From contig NC_052016.1 of the NCBI RefSeq assembly GCF_015832195.1, positions 34,059,129 to 34,123,128 on the forward strand: a stretch of DNA of 64,000 nt. Direction: 5' to 3'. The DNA is from Motacilla alba alba (taxonomy: Eukaryota > Chordata > Aves > Passeriformes > Motacillidae). Positions 43,431 to 57,120 of the stretch are shown one piece after another. Made by a program: the position numbers and the translations under genes. Under the pieces are notes generated by a model that made no database searches, was not told where the DNA came from, and saw nothing but the letters and a program-made list of their open reading frames with translations. Numbering within the stretch: position 1 is the stretch's first letter; each line of letters opens with the position of its first letter.

Positions 43431-43453
43431 CACACACACACACACACACACAC
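43431..43453. repeat. (CA)11 microsatellite
   Basis: Uninterrupted CA dinucleotides, 23 bp. Confidence 0.9.
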
Positions 43454-44378
43454 CATTGTTCATGTACTCATGCTGTGGAAAGTGCATCCAGCCCGAAGCC
43501 GTTGCCTCAGGCACTGCCAATAACTGATGGGATCTTGCTGAAAAGTGCTCTAAGCACAGGTTCAACTCTGTGTGAGCTTCTTCCAGCTGAGCCCACAGAG
43601 AACGCTGCTATTGTAAGGGCCAGAGACTTCCTGCCATGCCAGCACACGCAAAGGCTGACGTTTCATAAGCCGCCTGCCATTGGGAGGACAAAGTCCCGTT
43701 GAGTGGGCATTGGCTCTGCCTCCCCTTGCAGATAGCAAGGGATCAGCTGAACTCGAGTTTGGCAGCGTCCCATGGAATGGCACAAAGCTAGCCAAGCATG
43801 TGAGGCAGGGCCATTATCAGTGCCCTGTTCCTAACAAAGTGAAGACATTCTCTTTCATCTCAAAGTAATATTTGTCCCTGTTCTTTCCAAGTAGAGGAAA
43901 AAAGACCATCTGTGCCAGATCCCCTGCTGTGATACATATCTCCTAATCTCTGGCTTGTATGGTTACAGGGAGGCTGCAGGGAAAACATGGGAAAACACTT
44001 AAACATCCGAATCCAGAATAACATCCTGAAATCAAGGTGTATGGTAGAAACAATAAATAAAGGTTCTTTGGGAAGGAGGGAAGACAAAATTACTTAATTC
44101 CATGTGTTTTCCCACCACAATGGCTAAGGAAGCTAAAGGTTTACAGAGGGCAAGTGAAGAAGGCTGGTCCAGTCTCTTTGAGGAGAAAAGGTGCTGACTG
44201 CCCAGATTCCATATCCTGCTATCTCCTCAGTTGCCTTTATCACCAGAGGCAGAAAATATGAAGTTCTAGGACTTTTCTCAGCACTTTAGTCCTGATTTAG
44301 GGCACAGACAAGTAAGCCTCATGAGTTAGCCAAGATACTGAGCACTGAAGGAACTTCTTTCTGCAGAGAGTAATCCTA

Positions 44379-44404
44379 ATTCTGCATGACCATTCTGCAT
44401 GACC
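44379..44404. repeat. Perfect 13-bp tandem duplication
   Basis: The unit ATTCTGCATGACC occurs twice, back to back, with no mismatch. Confidence 0.85.
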
Positions 44405-47400
44405 ATGAACTTGAACCTATCCATGAACTAAATTCACTTGAATTTCTACTTTAAAATAATCCACCTGTAAACACTGACTTAGAGCTAAGCTGCACCTAAG
44501 TGATGTGACATGTACTAGAGACACCTTGTTCCTGCTAGGATGCTGAATATTTTACACAGAGCTCTTCTGGGAAGCTGCTTGCATGTCTATTGGCCATGAT
44601 GTAGTGGAGATGGTGAGAGTCCACAAAGCACTGAGCTGCAAGGTCGTGGTTCTAGGCAGGCAAAACAGGATGCCTGGTTACAGAGGGGTGTCTGTTCCTC
44701 TGCAAAGGTTAGACCAAGACTCCAACAGGCAGGGAGGCAGAAGAGAGGCACAGCTCAGGGAGTCACTGGGAACTATTTCAGAATGACCTGAGAATGACCA
44801 GACTGCCCTCACATCTTCAACCATGTGAGCTCTCAATAAATCCCAATGGAGAAGGCACTAGAGAAGATTTTGCTCTGTGTGATTGCAGCTCCCTGAGTCA
44901 GCCAATTGTGGAAATAGAGGCCTAACATTCATTTAACACACTTTGCAGTTAGCTCTTGTCCAGAACCTGTTGATGACACACGGCCTCTGCACTGCTCAGA
45001 GAGGCAGAGGAAAAAGAGAAGAAAGCTCCTGTATGGCTCATGCCGGCAGTAAAGATACATAAGTGGAAAGCAGGTGGACTACAGATACAAAGAGACAGGT
45101 TTCAAATCTGTCTCGGGTCTTTTGCACCTATGTCTCCCCTGAACTGGAGCTATTTCACGTCCAGCCAACTCAGAGCATAGGCAAGGAGCCCCCACTCCCA
45201 CTAGCAGGTGGAAGGATGTGTCCTTGCTTGCTTCAGGAAGGAATGAAAAAGTGCAGTGAGCCTGAAGCAGGCCAGACTTTCAGCTGTGCCTTTCATTCAT
45301 GTCCAGGCTCTCCCCAGTCTTTGCAGATATGGGCCCCTTCCTAACATCTCCCTGTGATGCTGGCTGGAGGAGAGGACGGGGAGCAGAGTGAAGGAGAGCT
45401 GGTGATAAAATGGACCACACAGCCCTGGAGTGCCAGGTGCCCTTTGCTCAACAGCTTTTCTTTCCCTTAGCAGCTTGCTAAACTTTGATCTTTGCAGGAT
45501 ACTACAGACCTCTGACACAACACCTGCACCCCTGAAGCAAAGGCAGTGTTTGGCTGGGTGACTCAGGAGGTGTGAGCAGGTGCCTCATCAAAGGGATATG
45601 TCAGGAATGCAGAGATACTCAGCACCACACAGGAGACAAAGCCCAACATCACAGCCAAGAGGTTACAGGGCAGGCTGGGCAGCTGTGTGCAGCCCATGGG
45701 GTCACCACAGGAGGTGACCACAGCACAGCACAGCACTGCTGTTGTGTGTGATACATGACAGGGAGTGGGACAGGCCCTCATCACATGTCTCACATCCAGC
45801 TGTGGTTGGGCATCAGCAGGCCTGAAAAACACCGCTAGCCAGCCTTGGAGCATGCACATTTCTTGACGACTCAGTCTACTCCAGGCACTCCTTCTGCATC
45901 CAGGGGAAAAGGGTCACGGCAGTCCTTTCACAGGGTGCCAGTGAAGCAGTAGGGAAAGAGCCAAGGTAAACTCTTGAAGAAAAGCAAAAGCCACCACAAA
46001 CACAACTGACTGAGCCCAGCAGGAGCAGGCGTGTGCTCTCTGTTGTCCCTTTAAACAACATTCAGAGAAGTAGTATTATAAGCCAGTGGCTGCCTCCCAG
46101 GAGGCAGGAATCCTGGCTGCTATGGCCAACCTTGCCAGTCCCTTTACTTTTTGGCTTTGCCTAGGCCACATGACCTCTATGCTTCTCTTTCCCTGCTATT
46201 ACAGCATGTGGCAAAGAGGAGGGACTCCTTCCAAAACCTTTGCCCTCTTTGAGAGGGCAGCAAAGGACCAACTCAGTTTGGCACTGGCCAGTGAAGACAG
46301 GGACAGCAAAATGCCAGTGTCAAGTATGCAGGCTGCCTGCAGAAGTGCTTGGAGCACAGATCCTCAGGAATTAAATCCCCAGGGAAACAGCCACTGTTGC
46401 CCATCTATTTACTTCCAGCCACAGAGCTCTGCCTCCACAGGGCCACTATGCTGACTGGTGAAAGGCTGAGACTTGGGCATCTGTCTCTACATGGTAGCTG
46501 GACATGATGGACACAAGCCAAATATTTAAGATACCCTGAGACCCATGGCCTGAGTCACTCTCTGCCAGTATCTCAGCTTCTACCCCTCAGCCAGGGCACT
46601 TCTGCAGCTGGTAGACCCCCATCTGCTGGGGTCTCAGCCCATGCACCCTTTTTACAACAGCACATGCCCTTCGTGGGCCTCCCATGTCTGCCAGGCTGAG
46701 CAGCCAGAGGGGAGAGACCCTTTCCCCTCTGTGTAAGAGAAAAAGCTTCAGAAAGGCTTCACAGCAGAGAAACCAGACTGGCTCTCTTCTATCCCCTCCC
46801 AGAGCTGAGATGACTGGCTATTTCAGCTAAGGGGACCCTTCCCTGGGTGGCTGGCATCTGGGGATCTCACCTGTAAGTCTTCATTTTTTCCTATATGTCA
46901 GTCAAGTGAAACTATTCACAGATGCTTTTTAAAGTACTGGATGCTATCTCACCAGAGACTGTCTTAATTTTGTTCCTGGTTGACAGCCTGCCAGGGCCTC
47001 TGCACCGCGTCCAGGAGTCAATATTTTATCTAGAAGTTCAAGGGAAGCTCGGTGGAAATTGTGCTAGCCTTGAAATGCCAAAGGTAACTCGTAAATATTT
47101 CCTTCCTTTCCTTCCTGAAATGTTGCTAGTAGAAATGTATTTTCTGAAAGGAAACAGCTCTAGATCTAGGCTAACAGCTGGGGAGATTATTCATAGAAAT
47201 CAGTGCCCTGAGGCTCTGTATCACTTTCATCTGTCTTTCCAAAATCCCCCACCTTTATGGAGACCAAATGCATCACTCTTCCAGGGAAGTGAAGGGAGAG
47301 CAGCTCTCCAGCAGAGGAAAATGTGCTCATCCTGAAAAGGTTTCTTTGTTCTCGTTGCACGGGATCGTTTTTCTACTGTGCAGCAGATTTATGTGAGGAA

Positions 47401-50400
47401 CAGCAGTGGCAGAGGGCATAATGATTCCATTTTGTTTAATAATTAACTCACATGGTCTCCGGGTGCCATGCGTTCCAGCAGACGCTGCAAGGCTGTGCCA
47501 GTGAGAGAGCCAAGCAGCAGGTGGGCAATAAGGAAAAACCCATTTCTCCTCCTGCTCGCTGATGTTGTGCCCTGAGCACTTCTGGGGTCCTGTTACCTGA
47601 AGTGTGCTGTCCCAACAGCTCTTAAAACTCCGCAGGCTCAGAGTATGTTACCAAAACAACTGATACTGCGGTCAATTTTTTCAATGGGGAATGTACAGCA
47701 ACTACTTCAGAGAGCAAAGCCAAACTACGCAGCAAGAGTGAATGGAAGCCAAAATTCATCTCATTGCTTTTTCCAGCTGCCATCAAGAAGCTCTTGGTTG
47801 GTTTGCAAATGGCCAGGAAATGCTTCACAGTGAAAAGATACATGCTTCAGGAGAATTTGCTGTAAACTTTTCACCAAACTTGTCTCAAATGTATTGCTGG
47901 TTCCTCAGAACCAGATAATTTTAGGAGAAAAGATGTTTTCAAAGAATTTGTCAGATTGAAATACTGCTGAGGGAACCTCTTTTTTTAAGTATCATAACAT
48001 TTAGATTTTTTTTTAAGAAAAAAAATTTACTACAGGTATACAATGCTTATACAATACTTCGTTGTCAATACAAAACTTAGTTGTTAAAAGCCAGAACGCT
48101 AGATATAGCAAGATGGTTCAAAAAATACCATTTTAAGGTTGCTGAAATATTTCAAAAAGGGCTTCCTTTCCCCTAGAAAAATGCCAATTATTTGAAATGT
48201 TACAGATCTAAACTTTTTCTCCAAAGATATTATATTTCCACAATACCTCAAACATTTGGGAAAGGGGAAACCTATTCCAGCACAGCTTGGCTTTTAGAAA
48301 ACCAGAAAACAATAAAGTAGAATGGAATTCGGCTGGAAAAAACCAAAAATCTCAACCAGAATCCTTTCCTTGAGTGAAAGCAACCCTAATGTTATCAGAC
48401 ACACTTGCAGTCAAGGCTGAGGCAGCTGTAGTTTCAGCAGCATTTCCCTTCCAGACCAAACGCCTGACATGCCATCAAGTCCACATTGCCTGGGACCTGA
48501 ATTCTGTTCCTCTATCTCTGTCTATTTTAAGGCATATCCCATACACGGTCCTTTCAGCTCCTCACAGTCAGGAATGTGGCTCTTCCTGGAAACCACCTGC
48601 TCAGGGAGACAGCTGGGCTTTTCCTGAGGGCCGGATCTGTGCCGCAGCCCCTCCCGGGTGGGCTAAGGTGTCCTCCTCACAGGGTTTCACAGCCTCAGCA
48701 CTCGGGGCAGACCAGCAATTTTGGGAGGCACTTTGGTTTACGCAGTTACAGCTTGCTACCAGCCCTTAGGCATGAGATCATGGTACAGGTACAACCTGGC
48801 ATCCACACTCTCCCCACCTGCCCAACACGAGTTTCCTTTGCGGGCCTCCTCTGCCCTCTGCACTCATCAGGCCGTGAGTCCCGCTGATCGCTGGTGCCAG
48901 GTGACTGCTGCTCCATGTCCTGTGGAGGCTGCCAGCCAAGCTTTGTCACCCTGCCTCTCCAATGGTCTGAAATGACCTTCAAGAGATTGGCTGCAAGGTG
49001 AAAGTACACTAGCAGGTTGAAACTGGTCACTCAACATCCAGGGATTAGAGCAAATGAGCAAACAAAGCTGGTTTGATTTGTCTGCAAGACATTCTTGTCT
49101 AAAAGTCAGAGCTGCAAGCCCCCAAGCAGAAGCTAAGAAGAGCCAAGGGCCAAGGTAACCCAAATTCAGATGACTGGAGGACTCTCAACTGGGCTGCCCG
49201 GGACAAGGATGAGAGCTGGTGAGAAGAGGGAGAATATTATTGCAGACCATGTTTAACTGGGTACTAAATTGTGGATGCCAGTCAGTGCTCTATCTGCTCT
49301 CCTACAGTCAGTCCCACAGAAATTCTGTATGATGGCATCATCCTGTGTTCAAAGAGGGAGAGAAAAAGTCCAAACCACTTCAGCAATGGACAAGTTCCAG
49401 AGGAGATCCTTGAAAATCCTCCCCCTTGAATGTCCTAGTAATGTTCTAGCGGTTCCTGAGAGCCCTCATACAGATTTTATCTGCCCTGTGACTGCTGAAT
49501 TGTATCATGATACTTACCCTCCGAGTACCCAGTCAAGAACAGACTGGCTGGGGAGATGCACAACTGCACATTGGCACCCCACAATCATCAGGTAGTTTCT
49601 TAATTCCTTTGGAAGAGGGTTGAGTGATCTGGGAAGAGGAAAATGTGGAGGATCTCAAGAAACCTCAAATCCCTGCTTTTTTGCTCAGCAGCACCACATG
49701 CCTCCTGCAATGCCAGGTCTGTAAAGGTGGTGCCCAAGCTCAGGGCATAGTGAGAAATTATAGCTAAAGCTCTCCCTCTTCAGTCCTTGAACATGCAAAG
49801 GGTGGCTCCGCAATTCCTCCCAGGGCCATCCAGCTCAATGATGTGTGACTAACTCTTTCATTGACCAACGACCAACCACTTCCCTCATGTGACCTTACAT
49901 AACTGTTCATCTATTCTGTTAATGAATGGAGCTTGAGAAAATTTCCATTGCCTAAGGCCCTTAGGGGAAAATGCGTGAGCACTGTCTCCACCTTTTGTAT
50001 GCCGATGTGGGATTTTCCTATGGATTAACTGAGTACAGTAGTATTATTTTTTCATTGCTGTCATTGGTGACTGAAATGGTAAGCTAACTGTCGGGTGCCA
50101 AGGGGGTGGGGGGAAAAAAAAAAAGAGTCTCTGCCTGAGCCAGAGGAAACAGGAGACTCCCCCTGCCAGGAGGAGCAACAGGGACATCATTGCGTCAGCA
50201 GTGTGGTCAGGGACTGCACCTATTCCCAGGCAAAAGCTGCTCTGTTTACTCAGCCCTGAGCAGAGCCGAAACACATCCCAGCTTCTCCTCACTCCCTGCA
50301 AAGATCCAGCCAACCTGGCACCAAAGTGCCAACCTGCTGGTATCCCGGGGGCCAGACCCAGTCCTGGGGCTGGCAAACAGTTCTCCCTGGCCTGCCACGG

Positions 50401-53400
50401 TCAGGATGGAGCAGTCTGATGCTGGGCAGCAGCAGAGAGGAGTGAGATGCTCCTCTTGGGTATATTGGCATGTCAGAGGTACCCACCCCAGCATTTACAG
50501 CAGGTCGGAACTGGAAGGAAGATGGGAATACCCCAGTATTTCTAAAAGCCCTTACCAATGCTTCTGATTTTCCCATTTTTACCACTCACTGTGGTGCTGT
50601 CTAAAATGGAAATTATTTGTATCATGAAAGTCCTTCTGCCAGTGGAAGACTGGGCAGGGGAGAGCTCAGCTTCTCCCCAAGCAATGTCATGCAAAGGTGC
50701 TTGCAAGTGCTAGATTTTCAGTGATAGGATTCATGTTGGTCTCTGAGGATGTACTTTGGAACCAAGGAATATTTTGGATGTGAAATGTGGCCTTTCATGG
50801 TGTAGGCTACAAATCTCATGGTTTAGGAATGTTGCTGAAGCTAAGAAGGTGGATAGGTTGAACAAGACATGACTGGACTACCACGATGGATGGGAGTGGC
50901 AGCACTGAAATAATGGAGGATGCTCCTTTTTCAGTTCATGGGGAGAAAATGCAAATGTTGCTCAGGCTCCTGTAAAGCCTGGTCCATGCGCAATGACAAG
51001 TAAATATTTAACTGCAGAAAGAACATTGCCTTCCAGAGACTGAAGCAGTCAAGTTAATCAGTTCCAGACTGTATTCAAGTCATGGGTGTCAAGAGGACAA
51101 TACAGGTTCAAAAACCTTGAGGATGATCAAAGTCTGCTATTACACCTCAGCACTTGCCATGTCTTCCCTGGGATGCTAAAAAGGAGCGTATTTTCACCTG
51201 CTGAGAAAGCAGGATGATGAACTCACTCAAAGACATGCTTCATAGGGTGGAGGAAGGGCTGAAGATGTGGCAAACAGTAGTTTGAAGGTCCTCTTGTTGC
51301 ATCCAGATGGTGCTTCTGAAGCTTGGGAGAGGAGGCTGCTGCTGCAGCAGCTGGACTGGGAAAGCCCTCAGGCGGATCTGGAGACATTCCCTGCCCTAGC
51401 AGCCCATGGGATGTTCGCCATCAGAAATGACAGAAGTTGCCACTGATAGGAGTTCTCAGGCTTTGGAAAGTGCTCGGCCAGAACCTCCTCTTACACAACA
51501 TATTTCCAGTTGTTCTTTTATCCAAGTATAGTTTGTTCTCATCTGTCTCTCCCTTACAAAGCCAGTCTGTTTCCTTCAGAGATTATGCAGAGAAGGTTGT
51601 TAGTACTCATGTCTCTAATAAAACAAGTTTCTACAGATATGATGCAGTTCATATTTTCCTATAATGTCTGCAGGGCTTGTGCTGCACTCCTGGAGCATTG
51701 GAAAGAGGTTTGGCTTTCAGCACCCTTTCTCCCACCAGTATGAGCAGTTGATGAGCTGGGATCTTGGCTGCTCTTGGCTGCTAATTCACCTCTGACTTCT
51801 GCTGCTGCTTTGGAATTGAGACATCTCTGTGGAGAAAAAACACTTCAAGAATATATTTATCTTTGGGTCCATCTGTCCTCTGATGTATTCCCCACAAAAC
51901 CCCCTGAGGCTCAAGGCACATATTTTCAGTCCCCTGCTCCAGACACTATTCTCTAGAGCCCATTTTGCTTTAAAGGGCCTCATTTAAAGTTGGGAGGAGG
52001 GGGTAGGAAAGGGATTCAGTGTCCTAGTACATTTGGATGACTGAACATCTCTTAAGTGCTTCAGCCAAAGCACTCAACATTTACTATTTGGGGTGCTTTT
52101 TTGTTAACAGTCAAGAGTCATGTATTTTATCATGAAATTGCAGTCTTTGTGTATTATTCAAAGCTCAACTCCTCCTAGAGAAATGACAAATCAGAATAAT
52201 GGTAAACTGAATTCTGGCTACATAACAAAAAAGCAAAAGTCTGTGTTGCTATTTCTCACTTTGGATTTAAATCCTCTGGACTGAACAGCCCTTACCAGGC
52301 GCTGTGTAAAGTTTTTTCCTAAAATAAGATGACAGGGGTCAGGGGCCCAAGCTAAGCTGATTAGCACAGCCAAAGCTGTATCACATTGCTACAGTGGGGT
52401 CATATGATTGATCACTGGGATAAATATTTAGAAAGCTTCCCAAGGGAAGAGGAATAGATGGGACTGGCCATAGGAACCAAGCAAAATGGGCAATTAGATT
52501 GTAGCTAACAATGGGTCTGATACCATTCACCTGTCATAATACAGATCAAAAAAGCAGGGGTAGCTCTGCCATGGGCATTGCCTCTGCCATCAGCTTCTCC
52601 TTCGAACCTGTGTTCTGCTCCACAGGACTCTGCATCACCTTCACTGACAGGCAGCTTTTTCAGCAGGTGGGACAGAGAGATATCACTGCAGCCACACAGC
52701 CCCCATCCTGCCAGGCTTTGCTGGCTCAGGGCACTCGTGCTCAACTTTCCCTGCAGCCAGGGACAGCCCAGTGCCCGCTGCGTGCTCATCAGCAGGGCAA
52801 GTGGCCTTTCCATGGGCTCTGACTTTCCCGTAGGCAGCGAGGGACCCTCCATGAAGGGCAGGAAGTTTCAAAGCGGCTCTGACAGACCCCAAAGCATGGC
52901 AGTATGTGAGCAGTATCTGGGGAGAGTGGAACCCAGCTCGACTCAGCCCCTGGTTCCTCCTCTAGGGCCAGGTTGTACCCCTTGTTGTGCTGGGCCTCTG
53001 TTAGGAGGGTGCTGACTGGCCTCAGGGACCAGAGAGGCCTCTGGGCCCCCTCTTTCTACCATAAATATTGGGCAACATCCTGGCCTGAGCCCAGGCTCCA
53101 TGAGCACAGCCAGGGTCTGACTCAACCATAAACCCTCTCCCCATGAGGCACTCAGAGCCTGACATGAAGAGTTTCCCAAGCTCCCTCCATAACTCACAGC
53201 AACCAAAATTGTCGCCGGGAGGGCTGAAAGACGGGAGGGAGGCCCTGCTGCAGCCCCCAAGGAGGCTCCTTCATCCTGCTGAGACCTGGGTACCTAAAAG
53301 ACACAGGAGCAAAGGCAAGGCATGGGAATTTAGAAGGATAAACATGAAGACAAGGAGGTTGTGGGCAATGGAAAGTGAGCACACAGCCATCCTGGAGAAC

Positions 53401-54297
53401 CTGTATTATTAAACAGGTGTGAATGCCAGCTGCAAGCTGCTCTGGAGGGGATGGAGGGCATTTGTTTTCCATACACGTGGCTCTTTTACAAAACCTTTCC
53501 CCCATCAAACTTAAAAAATGAAGCTGCCAGAAGTTAACCTTCTCTTCTAACCCCAGTTTTACCAGCTCTCATTTCTTCGCTGTTTGCCTTTCCTGCCTTG
53601 TTGCAGACCGAGGTTGTTTGCCAGAAAATAAGACAAAGGCTTGTTGCTGCCAGAATCTGCCCTTCCAACAACAAGGAATAGCAGTAAGTGAGCAAGTAGG
53701 AACACACAGAGCTGTACAGAGGGCAGAAGAGAATGGCTCCTATTATTTTGGTAAGTTGCTGTTGACTTTGAGGCAGGACTCTCAGGGAAAGGTAACAGCT
53801 GGTGTTAGACAAATGATACAGGTAGAAAAAACACAAGAGCTTTTAGACACACAAATCCTTCTTCTGAGCTGAAGCAAAAGGTTGCAAATCTGTCAGCCTA
53901 AGCACAGATTGGAAAAGTTTCCTCTAAATCTCTCTCTTTGGGGAAAAAGGAGGCTTCATAGGAAAAGAACTTGCCTTTCTTCAGGGAGCAAAATGGACTG
54001 GATCCTCGATCCCAGATCTTCTGCATTGGGATGGTGCTTCCCCATCTGTAGAAACCATGGCTGTTGCTGAATCCACCAAACAAAACCTGTTAAGCTACTG
54101 TAATAGCACCCCCAGCACTTGTGAAGCATTGGCAGATGCTCTGCCCCACTGCATCACTGCACACGAGCAGTTTGCAAGTGCCACTCAGATACAGACTCGT
54201 GAAGTTGAGCTGTGATTTACACTGGCCCCAGACATTTCAGGTCAGCTTATGTAATTGCCTAATTCAGTCTTTGGTGCAAACATTCATTGTATTTTAC

Positions 54298-54330
54298 AAA
54301 AAAAAAAAAAAACAAAAAAACCCCAAAAAA
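54298..54330. repeat. A-rich simple sequence
   Basis: 15 A, then C, then 7 A, CCCC and a further A-run. No retrogene or SINE body is recognisable immediately upstream, so I treat it as simple sequence. Confidence 0.7.
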
Positions 54331-56973
54331 CAGAAAAGAGCAGTTTTTAGGGAGAAGCACCACGGTTGAGCAGAGCTCAGGAACTTTATTAGCACTAGAA
54401 GAAGCAGGTGAATTACAGAGGCACAGCATGAAAACGCTTTTGAGCTGAGACATGATGGTGGTCAAAGAAACAAACTGTGCTCTGCCGGATTGCATGGTCA
54501 AGCAGCAGTAGTAAATTGACTAATGATGTCAAAATGGCCAAAGGACTGCTCTCAGGAACAGCAGCTGGTTTGAACTGCAGCACCATTTGTCCTTGGGCAT
54601 ATGCCTTGGCTTTGACATAGTGCAGTGGGGTTCACACAGGAGACTGCACTCAAGTATAATCACGTTGTGTGTCACAGGAGAAACCAGCATCCTGCGGGTG
54701 GCAAACTCTGCCCCCAGAGCCCCAGAGCTCAGCCACACAATTTTCCTATTGCACAGCACAGACACTTTCTGACTTGCTGTCTCAGACCTGCATCACCCTC
54801 TGCCTTCCCTCTGTCACTAAACTCTAGAGATGCTTCTCCAGTGACAACACTATTTTGTTCGGGAGGGAAAACCTAGGGCTGATCCACTCTGCTATCAACA
54901 AGCAGGTGTCTCAGATAGTAACAAAAGAACCAGCATCAATAATGGAGAGGGGAGAGAGAAATAGAGGTGCAATGAAGTGGAGAAAGGGAAGCCAATCAAC
55001 CTAATGAAATAAGGTACAAGGTTAGCGAAGGGCTATTTATAGACTCCAACTGGCTCAGCCTCGTGCACTTAGAGGCTGGTTCAAACTGGCTTCTTAACAG
55101 CAGTAATAATCATTACCGAAAAGAAAGAGAAAAAAAAAAAGTGAAAGCTTGGAAAATTCACTGCCGGAGGTAAAGCTTTAGAGCTGGGTCTGGCTGGAGT
55201 CAGAAGTAACTGCATTACTGAGAGATTGAAAGGTTAATAGGAAACCAGCTGACACTGAAAGGGAACAATTAGAGAGGTTAAGGGGCTTAATATTAGATTA
55301 ATGGTTGCCTGGAGGAGCAAAAGCAGAGATTTCAGGAAAATGGGAGAATGGTGTGCAGAAAACTGGTTTTTTCACAGATGAAGAGCCTCAAGTCTGCTCC
55401 TGCCACTCTCTGGATAAACTGGAAGAAGGTGGCTCTGCCATTCCTTGCCTGTCTTGCTCAGTCTCCTGTTTCCATCTTTCTTCCTCTTCTCCTGTCTATT
55501 TGTCTCTTGAAGTCTCTTTGGGTTTGTTCTCCCCAACGTAAGCACCGTCTGTGTGGTCTTATCATAGTGTTTTCCTTGTGTTCCTCCTCTGTCCTCTGTC
55601 TCCATAATGAAATAATGCTTAGTATTCCCGTGGCCCTTCATTCCTCTCCAGTGTGCTGCTCTCCAGAGGCAGGGGTGGTGGGAACTGACACTTTTATTTG
55701 CATTGCTTGTAACCAGGACTCAACGCTTTATAAGAGAAGAAAAACAAAAGGGTTGACAAAGATCACATGATGTATCTGTTCCCCAGCATATTCTCCACAA
55801 CTAGATGGACAATAATAACGCTGGTGAGGTCCCTGACTACGTAAGATGAGTTGTTCTCCCTTCCTCCTCATTATGAGATGAGTAGCAAAGGATTTGGGAT
55901 GGACTCATTGCATCTGTTCAGTGCAGACTCCCCAGCTGTAACATGTCCCATCCCATTTCCCCACGGTCACTGCAGGGACACAGTCAGTCCCCTGACAGCT
56001 CCCGTACCTCAGTGCCATGAGAGCCCTGTCACATAGCACCACCAGCTGCTGTTCAGGACCATGCTGGGAGCACTGAACTCCCTGCACCACCCTGAGCAAC
56101 TCCTGAGACGAAGGGAAAGATTCTTCCCTCCTGCACCTTCGGTGGCTGCTGCACTCAAGGACCTTCCCAAGTGCATGTGCTCCTCCCATAGGACAGGGAG
56201 AACTTTTCCCAAGTGCCTGGCCCTTGATGGCTGCTTCTGTAGTCAAACAAGTGCAAGCTGGCTGGATCCATTTTAATCTTCCACTGCTTCCCACAGTACA
56301 GCCTCCTCTTTGAAAATCTCGGCTGCAAGATTAGAAAGCAATGCTCTCAGCACTTCCTCCTAGGGCTGTAAAAGCCAGGCTGGCACTCCAACACTTTGCA
56401 GGCACCCGACTGAAAAGTTTCCTCATTTGTGATAATGACAGAAAACGTCACAGCCTAGAGAAGTTATGGTTATTCATGGAATATTAGCCCCAAAGACTTG
56501 AAATGCAGTGTTCTGGCTTAATGCAAACCCATGGGGTCCTTAGGAGAAAAGACCAAGGAAGCTCTGGCTGGCATCAGAGGACAACTCAAGCTGTTTGTTT
56601 CCTATATCCATGACAGCTGAGCACTGACCTCTTACCAGCTGGGACATTGTTAATCAACAGAAAGAAAAGAAAGATGGCTAGAGAAACATTCACTGGATGC
56701 GTTTATCCTCAAGTCCCTCTTTCAAGCCGCCTCATCTGCTTCAAAGAAATGAGCCTGAAGCGACAGGTCCTCCCTGTCACCTTCCCATTCAACATAGGAG
56801 CCTTTCTCAGATCTAAATAAACCTCCCCTATGAGCCTGGCCAGCCACATCTCTGGAGATGCATGTCTGTTTCAAAAGATGTGATACACTCTGAGTACTGG
56901 CCTCTGCCAGAGCCTGGGGGTACCCATCACCTGCAGCCTGAAATGCCCCAGAGTTCAAAGCAGATTTCAGCTA
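54331..56973. other. Downstream flank, no gene seen
   Basis: No supported exon. A perfect MEF2-type palindrome, CTATTTATAG, occurs at 55033-55042. An A-rich run lies at 55130-55140. Open frames are short and unrecognised. Confidence 0.5.
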
Positions 56974-57120
56974 AGGATCTTGAAGTGCTGTACAAACAGC
57001 CATTAATCCTCAAACCATCCCTGGGAGCCAGGCCTGTAATTATTTAGCTCACCATTTATCTCTGGAACTCTCTGTGCCTGTTCTCCCAGCCTGGGGATGA
57101 AGAGAGGTAAAACAATACCT
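56974..57120 (+). mobile_element. Ancient CR1/L3-type LINE 3' tail (fragment)
   Basis: The segment GATCTTGAAGTGCTGTACAA, then CATTAATCCTCA, a CCCTGGGAG box and TAATTATT, follows the order of the widespread amniote L3/CR1-L3 3' tail (cell-cycle-like 'AAGCGCTTTACAAACATTAA ... TCCTCAC ... CCTGTGAGGTAGG ... ATTATTATC'). It then runs into CTCTCTGTGCCTG and AATACCTACC phrases, which also occur in MIR-like tails. Match is from memory and gapped. Such old elements are normally unrecognisable in birds unless constrained. Confidence 0.5.

Larger units (their letters stand above)
40443..54297. other. Downstream flank, no gene seen
   Basis: No supported exon. An open frame at 40642-40929 (minus) has a somewhat protein-like translation with two N-glycosylation sequons but no identifiable family or start. 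A moderately GC-rich patch lies at about 41050-41320 without island-like CpG density. Other frames overlap antisense frames and show no domain. Confidence 0.5.

Noticed and set aside
43431..43453. CA repeat as part of a CRISPR-like or structured array
   Set aside because: It is a plain dinucleotide microsatellite in a vertebrate genome with no spacer structure.
54298..54330. A-rich run as the tail of a processed retrogene
   Set aside because: No retrogene or SINE body or flanking duplication is visible; C interruptions fit simple sequence.
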